Below, in pieces: positions 35,999 to 48,900 of a DNA stretch of 64,000 nt. The DNA lies in the NCBI GenBank assembly GCA_013400975.1, contig WBMZ01009366.1:1-64000 (forward strand), read 5' to 3'. The DNA comes from Atrichornis clamosus. Lineage: Eukaryota > Chordata > Aves > Passeriformes > Menuridae. The notes beneath the pieces were generated by a model, which was not told where the DNA came from, made no database searches, and was given only the letters and a program-made list of their open reading frames with translations. The translations under genes were made by a program, and so were the position numbers. Within the stretch, counting starts at the first letter, position 1. The number at the start of each line of letters is the position of its first letter.

Positions 35999-36600
35999 GC
36001 TTTGCATAGACCATTACATTTGTGATTAGGAACGGAGAAGATTTAGCCCCAACATTTGCATAACTCCTGTGCAGAGCTCTGCTAGTGCTGGTGTGCGATT
36101 GGTACTGAACCCCAGGGTGACAATCGTCCCTGGGCCCAGGGCCCGTGCACAGGAAGAGAGCTGGCAGCAGTTTTCTTGCCCATCCTGGAGATGCCAGCTC
36201 AGGAGAAATGGATCCCTTTCCCTGGCAGTGTCCTGGGGACGTGTCCCTAGGTAGCTGTGCATCCTAGCCCTGTGGTACTAATGTACACTGGTGAGGAGGT
36301 GTGAGACTCCCCCGCTCGTGGAGCTGTCACTGGGACTCAAATGTCTTGTGGTGGCCATGGTTTGAAATGCTTTGTCTGCTTTAAGAGGGAGCACGTGAAA
36401 CATTTCCAGTAGTTCCTGAAGCTGTAGCACCAGGAATACCACTTTCTCATCAGAAGCTTCCTAGCTTGTTTTTCATGCAGAGAGTCTTGGTGTTTGCGCA
36501 GGTGAAGGAACAGTGAATCCAAATTGGTTTTATGCAAAAAATGCAAATATCGCTTTTATTAGTAGATTGCCATGTGACAGGGATAGTACATTTGCAAAGC
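35999..36600 (+). promoter_or_regulatory. Cluster of POU octamer motifs
   Basis: Two perfect octamers in opposite orientation, ATTTGCAT at 36054-36061 and ATGCAAAT at 36541-36548, lie within 500 bases, together with a partial match (TTTGCATA) at about 36001-36008. Octamers are bound by OCT1/OCT2 and related POU proteins and are typical of lymphoid enhancers. ITPKB is needed in T and B lymphocytes. A regulatory role is inference from motif spacing only. Confidence 0.3.
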
Positions 36601-38535
36601 AGTGCAGCTCATTTTCTGCAATCTCTCCTCCTCATTCCATGGAAGGCCAGGGATCCTGTAAGGCCAGGTACATCCCTAAGAGGCCCTGGCAGCCATATGC
36701 TATTGCACAGAGTTGTGACTTAGCAGTAAAAAATAAGGTCTTGTTCTGCACGGCCCAAAGAGTGACTCCAAACAGTGCTAGTAGCCAGGCAGTGGAGCGG
36801 GTCAAGGTCACCAAAAAGCTCCAAGCTGAAATACTGAAAGGTAACTTATGATTTCTGGTTGGTCTTGGTACCCTTTGTTCTGAGCCTGTGAAGGTCTCTG
36901 CTTTTCTGTAGAGAGCTGGACTTGCTTTTCATATAGAAAACCTACAAAGTAGACATAGGGAACTTCTAGCAATCACCCCATAGGTGAGACTTCTTTTGTG
37001 TGGTTGCTTCCATTTCTAATCAACAACAGGAGCAATTCAAGAGCTTGGAAACACATGGGACTTTTTTCCTTTTTTTTTTTTTTTTCCTTCAGGAAGGGGA
37101 GGTTTCCCAAGCCATGGTTCAGTACCACTGAACTAATTCTTTAGTTTGATGCCTGTCTGCCGGTCCCTGACTCTGAGGACGGAATTGCCATGCTGTGAGC
37201 CAGCACTCTGCTGAGAGGGGTGGCTTTGTGACAGCAGCTGCAGCCTCCCAGTACTTGCACTGTGCCCCGAAGTGGTGGGGGAATTAACCCTGCAGGGCAG
37301 GAGATCCCTGCATGGAATGCTGAGATTGCTACTTCTGCCCACGCCAGGGAAGGACAAATGAGATTGTGAACACAGCACAAGAACTGAACCGAAGATGAAA
37401 TGCTGACCCTAAAATGTTAATCCTGACTTGTCATCGTGAAATTACACCATGTGTAAAACTGTCTAACAGTTAGCTGGAGTTCTGGGAAGCATCCTCCACC
37501 CCCCAAAATGTTTGAGTTGTACTTGAAATAGGTATGCCCAAAAATTGCTTAATGTTTCTCAGTTGCCCATCTCTGAGGCTCTGAGGTCGTTAAAAACTGC
37601 AAAAGTTGTTGTGTCCGGTGGCATTTAATACCTCACAGGCCTGGCGTGCAGCTTCGAGCTGTGTGGGAGGTAGATAAGCTGTGACCAGAGGTGTCACATA
37701 GCACTGGCTTTCTGCAGAAGCTGGGCAGGCTGCTGCCCTTAGCTGATGATTGAAGGACCATCCCTGTGGTTGTTGGCATCCAGCAGTGGGAGAGGAGTCT
37801 TGGTGCTTTGGGTGGGTTAAAATCAGTCCATGAACTAAGATGAGCATCTGGAGAGACCTGGTCCTGAGAGCCACCAAAGCTTGGAGCTGGGAGAGATCAT
37901 AAGTATGGCAAGCAGCTGCTCTTGGATGGGGTCATGTGGCTGGTTAGGCTGTGCTGCTGCTCTCCATCCATGCTGCAAGGCAGAGGCCTGCCCCAAGCAC
38001 GAGCAGGGCCGGATCAGCCTCCTTAAATCACCCTGAGGATGATGGCACAGCAGTGGGATGGGCATCCCTGCGGGTGGGACGCCAGTGAAGGGACTGGCAG
38101 CAGTGCCTGTGCCAGTACAGCCACATGGGCCCAGCACGCCCAGGTACCTTGTGTGACACCCCGGAGTGAGGACTGTGTCAGCCCATTCCTCCCCCAGGAG
38201 TCACCACTGTGCTCCACAGGGAAAGCCAACAGGAATTTTTGGTTCTCCACCCACACCTCGCTCTGCTTGGAACCTTGACTTTTCTATACCTGCACTCGGA
38301 GAGGTGTAGTAGTAGGTGTGCCCTTTTTTTCAAGCCAGGTCTGAAGACGTGCGCTCATTTGTTCCGAACAAGGCAAGTTTCTGGCTCCGCCGTGCACTCC
38401 TCCTTTTAAACACGGTGTAAGTAGCACACAGCGTGCCTTGCAGAGCCCTGCCATCTCACTGATCTCTCACTTGCTCGCTCAGGAAAGCTACCTCCTGCTC
38501 TGCAAGCTTCAACACCGTGTAATGGAAAAATGTAG
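36601..38535 (+). other. ITPKB: Large ITPKB intron, 36.6-38.5 kb, including a T-tract
   Basis: This is intron sequence with no supported gene. The only notable element is the pyrimidine tract at 37061-37092, listed separately. Confidence 0.6.
37061..37092 (+). repeat. Poly-T tract ending in an acceptor-like CTTCAG
   Basis: A T-rich tract with 16 consecutive T at 37070-37085 is followed by CCTTCAG ending at 37092. This is as strong as a real 3' splice site on paper, but I found no matching donor or conserved frame behind it. It could also be the old poly(A) tail of a retroposed sequence on the other strand, though no body is recognisable. Confidence 0.6.
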
Positions 38536-38540
38536 AAGTG

Positions 38541-38615
38541 GGGCCCGGCTGTGCGTCAGCGGGTGCCTTGGCAACCTCCGCCTGCGCTCCGCTCGGCGAT
38601 AGGCGCGCGGGGCTG
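38541..38615 (+). promoter_or_regulatory. CpG cluster with RFX X-box-like and CRE-like motifs
   Basis: A 75-base pocket of dense CpG stands out in CpG-poor intron. GGTGCCTTGGCAAC at 38562-38575 matches the X-box palindrome GTTGCCATGGCAAC at 12 of 14 positions, a binding site for RFX proteins. TGCGTCA at 38552-38558 just upstream resembles a CRE variant (TGACGCA reversed). GGCGCGCGG follows at about 38602. X-box plus CRE-like spacing recalls MHC class II-type and ciliary-type regulatory modules, but only the motifs are seen. Confidence 0.4.
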
Positions 38616-41600
38616 TCCATCTCCACCAGGGATGAAATGTAGCACGAAGCATCCCCCCTCCCTTACGAGGGAGAAGAAGGAAATACCAGGGTTTGCTGGT
38701 GTCGCTGGAGCTTGCCGGGTGCTAACAAAGCAGTAATTTATGAGCACGGCAAAGAATGTCATCGTTCTTCAAAGCAGGACAGAGGCATCTGGCACTTGGC
38801 CACTGTGTTTGTATCAGTACAGGAAAAACGCTGAATTTCTTCAAAGCTGCCACAGCATTTCCTATTTTTAGGTTAACAATGCCTGTTTTGCTGTACAGCA
38901 TCAAATGTCAACAAAGAATGAAGGATCTATTTATGTTGCTTTATTGTAAAGCTGAAGCAACAGGAAGCTGGGAGCCATCTGTGTGCCTTCTGAGCCCTCC
39001 AAAAACCCCATCCCGAGTCAGTTGTAAAGTGCACTGGGTTACTGCCATGCCAGCGGGTTTGCTTTCTGATGAGGGAAGAGATGAGGGTAGTTCTGTGTAT
39101 TGCCTCCCCGTTCTCAGACTCTGGGATACTGTGCATGGGAGAGAAACCAAATGCCTGGCTCTGGATTGTGCCTGAATTCAGAGACACTGTTGCTTGCTGG
39201 TCTCTGTGCTCTCCCTTTTGAGGCAGCATCTCAGCACCAGTGTGCACCTTAGTTTTGGTGCCTGCATTTCACAGTCAAAAGGCAGGCACTCACTGGAGTC
39301 AGGGACAGTGTCAAGGGCCCTCTGTGCTCCTGAGGATGAGAGGAGTCAGGAAGGGCACCAGCTGTCCTGTGTTCTGCAACACTGTTGGAGAAAGCTGGTT
39401 TTGACAAAAGTTTCTATCCTTAAGGACCCCTTTAATGCAGGAGCTATGGTTGCTGGCTTACTGAAACCAACCCCAAAGGAACTGCTGTTCTGATATGCTC
39501 AGGTATTTCTGAGTTGGAGAGTGGAGGACATGCAGGCTGGATGTGCGGTTTAGGTGGTGAGGTGCTTCTTGCCTTGCTGCAGGAAAATACCTGGAGTATG
39601 AGCAGTGTAGCATAGCACTGGAAATGATTTTACTGTGAGGGCAGGTACCAAATGCCTGTATTGGGGCATGAAGCAGGTCTCGGCTCTGCAGCATGCTCGG
39701 CACGCTGGCTTGCTGAAGCAGCTCACCGAGCTGTCGCTGAGCGAGAGGAAGCGGCAATGCCTGCGCTCTCTCCTCCTGCACTCTGCAAACACTCTCCTGG
39801 GTGTCTGCAGCAGCCAGCTGAGCTGTGGGGTGAAGTCCTGGCCACTCGCTGCTCACTCCCCCAGCCTCCTCCACTAGCTGCTTATTTGGGAAGGAACCTC
39901 CCTTTTCTCTTTTTATTTTGATTTGGAGAAATAAAAATAGAAAAAGCGGGTCAGAGACAAAGTGACTAAGTGCTTCATGTGCTGATGAAGTATATGAACA
40001 ACAAAATGTCTGAGGGGAGAAGATGACTAAGTTTTCTTCCTCCTCTTCTGCTTCCTTCACCTTCTAAGAGAAACTAAACATAGTTGTCTGCAGCAGAAAG
40101 ACTTCAGAAACCGGCTGCTACCCACAGACACAGCCTCAGAGATCGTGGGCTTGTGCCTAGATGGAAAACCTGGTCATTCAGAGGACTGGGTGTCTTCCCT
40201 ATATTCATTTCTCTTCTCCCTTGCTCTTCCCTCAAGACAAAATATATTTAGAAACACTATGACACAATGAGCTAAAGTCTGGCTTTGCTACACCCGTGTT
40301 TATAATGGGTTCATTGTATTGCCTCTGCAAGTGCCCTTGCAATTATATGGCTAGATATAACTACCCTTCATCTTTGTCTCCTTTTTTGGACCAGAAAATT
40401 CTTGAGCATCCTCTTCAACTATAACAGTGCTGTTCCAAGAAAGGCTATCTGGGTTTTAATGTAAAACCCCTGATCCCTACCTCTTTAATGGATGTCACAC
40501 TGTGTCTTTCACTTGCCTTAAAATAGCTTCTTTCAAAAGAAATATTTAGTTTAGAAACAATTTCCCTTTTTTTTAAAAAAGGCAATCTGATCTCTAGGTC
40601 TGTCTTTATAAGTTATGAACCTGAATTGCCTGGGTCACCCTTGGGTGATGCTATTTGTGGTCAGCATGTTGCCAGCATTGCCATAGTGCTTAAACCCTCC
40701 CTTCCCACATCTGGGACTCCCACGTAGGGCACCAACTCTGCTGTTGCCCCGGCTGAACAGCGTTCCCTCCAAAACCTCAGCATGTTCCCCTTTGTGCCTG
40801 TGCCAGCATCAGCCCCGGGGGTTACCTGGGGTCCCAAGTGAGCTGACCTGACAGGGGCAGGGTGTTTCTCCCCGAACATCCTCTCCCTGCTACACTCCCA
40901 GGGATTCAACACACAGTCATTGCAGAGGTGATTTTCCATTATTAATGCTCGAAAGAAAGTCCCATTTTCCTGTTTCAGATGAGCATTTCCCTTTTGTGTT
41001 AGAGAAACCTTTTCCTCCCCAGAACCCTGTGTAAGACTGTAAACATGCACCAAAGCAGCAAATTTCTTTGCTGGCCCCTGCATTCCTCTTTCCACCAAAA
41101 ACACGACATTCTCCCAGCTGGCAGCTCTGCGGCATGGCATGCACCAGCTCATGGGAAGTTTGGGCCATTTATATAGGAGCAATAAGTTTTTTCCTCAATT
41201 TCTTAGGAGTTAAGAGCTGGAATCCTCTTTTTCTTTTCCTTCCCCCGCCCCACCCCTGCGTGTCAGCACATGGTTGGGTTGGAAAATCCAACCCCGCGTG
41301 CAGCACCAGGATGTAGGGTTGGGTAACCCTCTGTGTCTCCGAGGATCCCGTTCCTTTCCCTAAGGGCTCAGGGGAGTGCCGGGGTGCAGCAGGGCTTGCC
41401 AGCTCTGCGCACAAGCTTCAAAGGCAGCGTAAAAGAAGCGGTGTAGGAGCTCCTGTGAGCAAGAAGCCTCCTCGCCTGATGCCGTGACGGTTCCTTCCCC
41501 AGCACTGCTCCGGCCTTCCCCCGGCACAGGGCTGCCCAGCCGGCTCCTCGGATGCTCTCCCAGCGGGCAGGCGTGGCAGGACATTGGCTTTGGAGGCAGA

Positions 41601-42720
41601 GGTATGTACCTGGCCCTGCAGAAGTTGAGCTGGGTGGCTAAAGCTGGCATTTTTCGGTGACTCATAACTGAAATGGTTAAGGGGTGTGCGTAGGGCTCTA
41701 ACTCCGAAAATGAAGCCAAGGATAAAATTACTGCTGGTTCTATGTGAGGTCTGTTCGCTGTCAGAGCTTCTGCTGCAGTGGGCCAGGGGGCAATTGAGGT
41801 GTGCTGTTAACATGAATTCCTTTTTCCATCCTGGTCTCCAGGGTCCCACACGGCACAGTGGCTGCACACAGCCGGTGCTCTGGCTCTGCCTGGCTTGTGC
41901 CACCCTCTGTCCTCGCTAGGCTGGGTGAGCCTGCTCTTGGGTGTGGTGGTGATGAGCACCCTGCCTGGGGGAGCATGAGTGCAGCAGGATCTGGGTCTGT
42001 ATGGATAGGGAACGGGGTAATCTGGCTGAAGTCCATGGGGATACAGTGCCTGTTCTCAGCCTGATGCTGCTGTGTGGAAAATCGGGAATGAGCAGCTGAG
42101 CATGTGGGACGGTCCATGTTAGAAACCCTGTAATTAGCTCGGTCTTGCTGTGCTCCTGGGAGCCCCTGGCTCCAGCACAGCCCCTGGTTGGTGTGTTCAG
42201 TCAGGAGGGAGCTCCTGCAAGCAGCTGCTTCTAAGGTGCATGGTTTGTGTTTCCCATACCCATTCAAAGCAGTGCTGCTGGGCAGCTGGTGGAGGAGAAA
42301 GTCTCAGGGCACCCACAAGGTGGGCTTGGAAGCGGAGCATGGTGAACAAGCTTATGCCTGTCTCATTCTGGTGGAGACAAACCTCGTGTGTACCCACGAG
42401 CCCGGTGCCGGGAGTAATGGAGAGCTGTAAAAGCTGACCTGCACTGCCCTTACCTGTGCATCACCCTGCAGCACACAGGGAGATTGGTCTCTGGGTGCAT
42501 GGCGCCTGGAACAAATCTCTCTCTGCCTTCAGCTCTAGGATACTTTTTAAAATAGCTCTTAGTGCTCTTTTAAGACCAAAACCATGGCGACATGTTGGGA
42601 GTGCTGGGGAGTCATGGCCAAGGCAGGCTGGTGCTCCCAGCAGCTCCTGTACAAGCAGAGACTCCTCCAGCCACTTAGCAGAGGATTTGCAGTCCCAGCT
42701 CCAAAGCAGGAGAGACAATA
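38616..42720 (+). other. ITPKB: Large ITPKB intron, 38.6-42.7 kb
   Basis: This is intron sequence with no supported gene. A small perfect 8-bp stem with a 3-base loop (GGGTTGGA/TCCAACCC) lies at 41276-41294. The minus-strand frame at 39458-40060 (200 codons) has no recognisable similarity. Confidence 0.6.
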
Positions 42721-42970
42721 AAACTCCTAAATAGTACTTTAAATCATCAAAGTGCTATTCAAACATGAAGGACTCCAAACACAAATGAAAGTGCTAAACT
42801 GATTTAAAGGAGAATTAAAAGGTCACGCCTGTTGAACATTTAGCTTTAGAGTTTAGTCATGTTTATGAAACTTATAACTGCTCTTCTAAATCAGCGTTTT
42901 ACACTTCATATACCCAGTAAATGTGAGTATGTTCAGGGCTTATGACTAATTTTAAAATTTTTCTATTCTA
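42721..42970 (+). other. AT-rich block with an 11-bp hairpin, possible conserved non-coding element
   Basis: The composition is markedly A+T-rich with several TTTA/TAAA cores. AATAGTACTTT at 42730-42740 pairs with AAAGTGCTATT at 42749-42759 (one G-U) around an 8-base loop. The sequence is unlike its G+C-richer flanks. Enhancer function is a guess from composition. Confidence 0.3.
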
Positions 42971-45900
42971 AACAAATTACTGCAGCCATAGCCTGGCCCT
43001 TTTTTTTCTTCCCTTCTAGCTCTGCCTTCCCACTCCACTGAAGGCAGTTAAAACTCACCCAAATATTTCACTTGCTCTTGGAAAAGAGATGCACTTCTCA
43101 TGCACATATTCCATGAAGTGAACTTCAGTTCTGGTCAAACAGCAGAAGAGCAGGGAACGAACTCCATGAGCGAGCAGAGAGAGGGAACAGGGATGGAAAT
43201 GTTTTGTGCGTCCAAGACCAGCATGAAGTGCTGGGGATTTCAGCAACAGCAAAGCTCAAGTCTACAAGCCAGGCCTTTCTCACCCAGCTTCTCCTGCAGA
43301 TTCACTAACATTGCATGACTTGGCTTGGTTAGCCTTGCTTGTGTATCATCAGTGCTTATGGGCATTACGCTCCTGGGGTGTTACATTTACAGCATCAGTA
43401 TCACTGCCCTCCATGCTATGCCAGAGGAAATACTTCAGATGGCTACAGCAGCACTGGAAGTCAGTGGCAGCCCCGTCTGGCCCATGTCCGCCCTGCCTGG
43501 TAATGTCAGACTGAACAGAGGAGTGGTGTAGCATCATCACACCATCACAGTGTGTGCCTGCTGTGAGCCTTGTGTGGGGAGGAAATCCCTGTCCACCGCC
43601 CTTCTTTGGGGACACAAGCTCTGGGCATTTCAGCTCATGTCATGGCCCCTGTCAGAGAGCAGACTAGTACAGTCCCAAGATTTCTGGGTCGCCTCCTGAA
43701 GCCAACAGAAAGAAATTAGACTCAAAAACCCAAGTATTAAAAGCTGCTTTGTTCCGCTCATTGAGGTCACTTCTGTGTTTGGTGTCTCTGACCCAAAGTG
43801 CCTGCAGGCAGACTGCAAATGTGTCATCCTGGTTTAAATCTCTAAAAACCTACTTTCAAATTGTAGAAGAGAGTGTTTGTCAGCCCCTGTCCTATGATTA
43901 ACGCTATCTACCAGTCTAAATCAGGCAGATTGGAAATAAGTGGGACTTTACCATCTCCTGCTGGTCTGACCATCTGTGTTGCTTCCCAACATGCCCTGTG
44001 CTGGGATACCCCTTTCCCAAAGGACTCCAGGGTTTGGGTCATCCCTTGGGAGGATGTGGCAAAGCCTACAGCTCCCATCCCATGCCCCTGACATGTGCGA
44101 GCACAGGTTTTACGCTCAGGTTGTTTCTTGCAGGAAAGCTGTGCCTTACCAAACCACTCCAGGACACTGTTGTGACTTTCAGGAACTCAGTCTCTTCCAT
44201 ATCTTAAACTGCTGAGCTGGACTTCAAATCAAGTGAACACAGACTGATGCACTTGTTTGGTGGCAAGAAGGGCACATCTTCTGGTCTCCGAGAGCTTGTG
44301 GGAGCTAGCAGCAGTTTGGGATTTACAGTGGCGGGGTTGGGAAGGCTGTGGGGGTCCTTCCCTGACAGCAGCAGGAGAGTGAGAAGTGCCAGAACCAGCA
44401 CAGGCTCAGGAGTCCATGTCCCCAGTGTGAGCTGCGCTGCTACAGGAGCTGATGACCAGAAACAACGTTTTGAACCAGAAAGATGGTAGTGAATACTCTG
44501 GAACTGGGAAAGGGATCAAATATAGGTCTCCAGATGGAAACAGAGCAGTTTCCATCAAAGCTGATGACAAGTTCCCTGATAGAGGGATATAGGGTCAGAT
44601 CTTTGGACAGCACGTCCCGTTTCTCAGCTGGACGCCTGATCTGGCTGCCTGCAGCTCTGTGCACCAGCATATTGCACAGATGAGCTGCAGTGCTCCAGGA
44701 CTCTTCTCACAAATCAGTTCATCAAGGTCCAGTTTTGGCTACCAGCAAGGATTTTTATAGTCTCCTGGCTTCTAAAGGCTAGCTGCTTTCTGAGGGAGAA
44801 GCACTGTATGCCTTAAGTAGCAGTCCACCAAAAGTGATTAGCTGTTTCTGAATTATTCACTTACCCTTTCCGAGCTGAAAATTGCTTAACAAACCTTATT
44901 GGTGTGTACTTAATGAATAACAAATACATTTGCAGAGATCTGGATCAGTTCCCACTCAGGAAAGTAGGCTGAACGTGTCAAATGCTGGCAATTAATAATT
45001 CAACTGGCTGTATGGGTGGGCCAGCTATGGCTGATCTGCATTCAGAGGTTTTCAGCTTTGCTGTAGCAAAGGCTCTCCATCAGGAAGAAATGTCTCATGG
45101 AGACAACACTATCGTTGAGGCTCAGTTACTCTGAGCTCCAGTGCAGGCTTTGCCTTCACTCGGGCTTTTTCGGCTTCTTTCCTTCTTCGCCAAATTGGAG
45201 AGGTCTCACACTGCCTCTCCTCTCTGTAGCCATTTTCCCTGAGCGTGGTGTTGACGTGGCTTCTGCTCTGCTGCTGCACCCTGCTCGTGCTTAGTGGGTG
45301 AGGATGTTGCAAATGTCCTTCCAGGCGATGGTGACTCCTGTTCTCCTGGCTCCCACAACTGCTCTGTTTCCTTCCATTGTCGTAGGGAAGGTCAAGCTGA
45401 AGGACTGCTACTCACTCATCTGCCTCTGCTGTTTCTAATTCTCCTTGCCTCCATCACAAGCAGGAAGAGGGAGCCTGCAACAAGCTCCTGGTTTTTTCCA
45501 ATACACTGGAATATTTTTTCCATGATCCGAGTGGATGTTCCTGGCTTTCACTCGTTTTTACTGAGGCTCCTCTATCGCACATGCTGATGTCTCACGGACA
45601 GCAGAGAACCAGTAGCTTTATCTCTATGACCTTCTACCCCAGATCTCTGGTCCTGGGGGGACAACTCCCTGATCCCACCTGAGAAAAGGGCATTCTTCAC
45701 AAAGCCAGAGGGGAGTGGCTTCTCCCGTGTGAGAGGCAAAATGCTTCCTGGCTAAAAGGAGACTATTCTGAGAAACAAAGTGTCTGAAGTAGCAGAACAC
45801 ACATATTAGGGTTTTTTATCTCTCTAAATGAGATGGAGACCTTGAAAAGTAGCAGAAGCTGCTACATCCCAACAGAAGCTTCTATGCCCCAGCCATCAAA

Positions 45901-48900
45901 TTAATTTATCTAACAGGGCTTGGGGGTTTGCAGTAGAATTTCTAGGCACCCAGAAGTGCCTTTCAGTCATCAAGCTGTATTTCCTTGTATTAACTTCAGT
46001 GCAGTCTGATGTTGGGCCTCACTTTATCTTCGCTCAGCAACGTCTGTGGGACGTGAGACTGACATTTCCTCTGCCAGGTTTTGGGGTGCTGATGAAACTT
46101 TTGTATTACGCCTTTTGTGACTAAACCAAGAAATGCCCACTGATCCAAAGCCCCTCCCCTTCCCCGCCATTGCCAGCTGCTCCTCCGGCCAAAGCAAGGC
46201 TATTTAGCTGTTGCGCAGTACAGAAGCAAACGCATCAGCGAGGGTGAGAGGAGTTTGTGTAGGAGGAAGACAATGTAAAGTACGGGCTGCCACTTGCTGC
46301 CAGCACCAGGGTGAGTGGTCACAGCCTGGTGTGTGCTGAAGTGGTTCCTGGGCTCTTTCTGTGGCTGCCTGGACGGAGGCAGCCATTCCAGGGGCTGAGA
46401 GATGGCAAAGCCCAGCATAACCCCAGCTCTGCACCATGTTAGCCATCACACTCAGGGGCACGTCACAGGTTTCTCATCCAGAGTGCTGCTGTTCGGTCAC
46501 CCACATGGCAGGAGGCACTGGGAAGAGGCATTCCGTGGTACCTGCCAGCTCTGCCCCAGTGCCCTCCGCGCCCAGCGTCCAGCACAATGAACAAAGCTGG
46601 CCTCCCCGCCGCAGCTGGAGTGACAAGGCTTTTCCCCAGTCGAGGGAAACAATCATCACTAGGGAAACCTTAACTACTTTTTAAAGAGCAAAAGAAAACA
46701 CATTCATTCTTTTAAACACGTAAAACTAAATGTTCTCTTTTTCCTTGGCTGCATGTGCATGGCCATGGAGCAGGCTGGCATGAAATGAACTCTGCAGGCA
46801 AACACTCCCCCCACTCAGTTATTAAAGAAGAGGGCTCTGTGGTGCAAAGTCTGCCCGTCTCAGCTCTTGCTGCCTTGGTTTTTTAAACCAGAAAGGCTCA
46901 GGACAGGAGGAGTGACTCGCCGACCCTCCTACTTGTGAGTGAAATATCTTGGAGCCTGCAGGGGCCCCTGGCACCACAGCACCACAGCTTCATGTCTCTT
47001 CGTGGAAGAGCTGGAAGTGAAGCCCCCAGGAGCAGGGCTTTCTCCAAAGGGAATGGAAAGCCAGGGTGTCACTTATGCAAGTCCCTGCACTGCAGCAACT
47101 CCAGTGAAGCCAGGGGAAGCAGTGGGCATTGGCGACACTACTGTCTCCTCATAGTTTTTCTCCATCTCTTCTGATCCTAGGATATTTCGGGATTTTCCTG
47201 GGAGAAAGGAGCTGAAGTTCTTTTCACAACTGGGAAAATCATTAATTTAATGCTGCTCCCACTCTTTTCCATCCCCTGCCCCAGCTGTGTAATCTTGCCT
47301 CTAACCATGCATGCTCTAGTTAGTAAAAAGCACTGAAATACAGGCCCAGCTCCTGCTATTTCCAGGAATATCTGGTCGCATAAAACCATAGGAAAGCATA
47401 ATTTCAGCAAATTAAATTCCTGCCTATCTCTCTGGCTGAATGCATGGAAAGGGAAGAGCACCCTGCTGGCTCCATGCATGGGGAATAACACCAGTCAAAT
47501 TCCAGCAGTGTCCATGCTGGGAGAGGGAGGCGACAGGCAGTCCGAGAAAGGCACGTCTCCTTTGAGCACACATTAAAGGAATGTCATAAGCAATAGGGAA
47601 AATGTGGAGGGAACACTGAGCTCATCACTCACTTTTTGTTTAATCTAATTAAACACAATATATCCTCTGACCTTCTGGGCTGGCACTAAATTCTCCTATG
47701 TTGTTCTTTCCATACGAAGTTTTATTGACAGATGGGGAAAGCCTACAGTTTGCTTTAAGCTTCAGATAAGTAAAGTTAAACATACAGCAGATAAAATTGT
47801 TTTCCCAGCACTCCTCTCCCACTGACCAATTGTGGGTGCTCACTGGGAGGGATTAACTCCTCTGGCCTGTATCCCACCCCTGGCTTCGGCCACTACTCTC
47901 TCCAGCAAGCAAAAGCTGTGAAAGGCAGAGGAAGAAGCAGAGTGCTGCAGAAACCCTGGAAAGTTCATTTTTAGAGTTGGTTCTAGAGCTGCAGAGCTTC
48001 ATTTCCATGTGGCAGACTATTAGGGAAAATGGTGCCGCTGCTTGCTAAATATATATTTCCAGAGTCACTAAATAATTTACTTAACCACTAATCAATTGGC
48101 ATTTGCAGATGCTGAAACAGGTTTTAAACAAAAAGTGTCGAGTTGCATCAGACACCTCCCTGCTTACACAGGCTCCATGCTCTTGCTGCGTGTGCAAGAG
48201 TGCAATCAGTCAATACAGCTTCTGAATTTCCTGGGAGGTAAAGCAACCACAGAGCTGGATTTGAGGGAGAGCCAGGTGCCAGGGTGCCATGTCAGGTGCA
48301 GGCTTTGACCATGGAAGTGTGCTCACCTTACAGAGTAGCAACCTGTGGGCTCATTTCCTTGCAGGCAAATGAGAAGAGCATGTATCTGCCCTTTGCCAGC
48401 ACCACTTGATAACGCCACCTGCAGAGCTTTTTTTCCCCAGTATGGTGAAAAATCCTTAGTCTGAGTCTAAGGAGTTATCACAGGTAACACCTCCGTGCAC
48501 GTACAGCTGAGCCTGTGCTCCTGGACGTGAGAGCAAATAACTCCTTGCAGTGTAAACCAAAAGTTACAGATGAGCCCGGAGGCGATGACCTTATGGTTCC
48601 CAACAGGCCATGTTAAAGAAGATTTCTTTACTGTAAATAGCTTTAATACTCCCTTGGTCTATTTATAGCACCAGGCAGGGCAGGAGGCAGCAGAGGAGCT
48701 GTTTCCTGCATGTGGTTGTGGAGTCAGACTGGAGTGGTAGGAACCTCATGTCTCTGGTTTTCCGTGACCAGCTGCAGAGCCTGACATAAGGGTTGGCATG
48801 ACCAGGATCCCAAACCAATCCCAGATCTCTGCATCCACATTGGTGTCTGAATAAGCAGAGACATCTTGCCATCCTCAGAGGCTGTGGAGGACTCTGCAGA

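Noticed and set aside
39458..40060. Minus-strand open frame of 200 codons
   Set aside because: It looked like a possible nested gene but shows no conserved motif, and its Glu-rich start is simple sequence.
41271..41300. Possible CR1 LINE tail (GGTTGGGTTGGA-like words)
   Set aside because: The words form a small self-complementary hairpin, and the typical CR1 3' end with ATTCTATGA repeats is absent on both strands.
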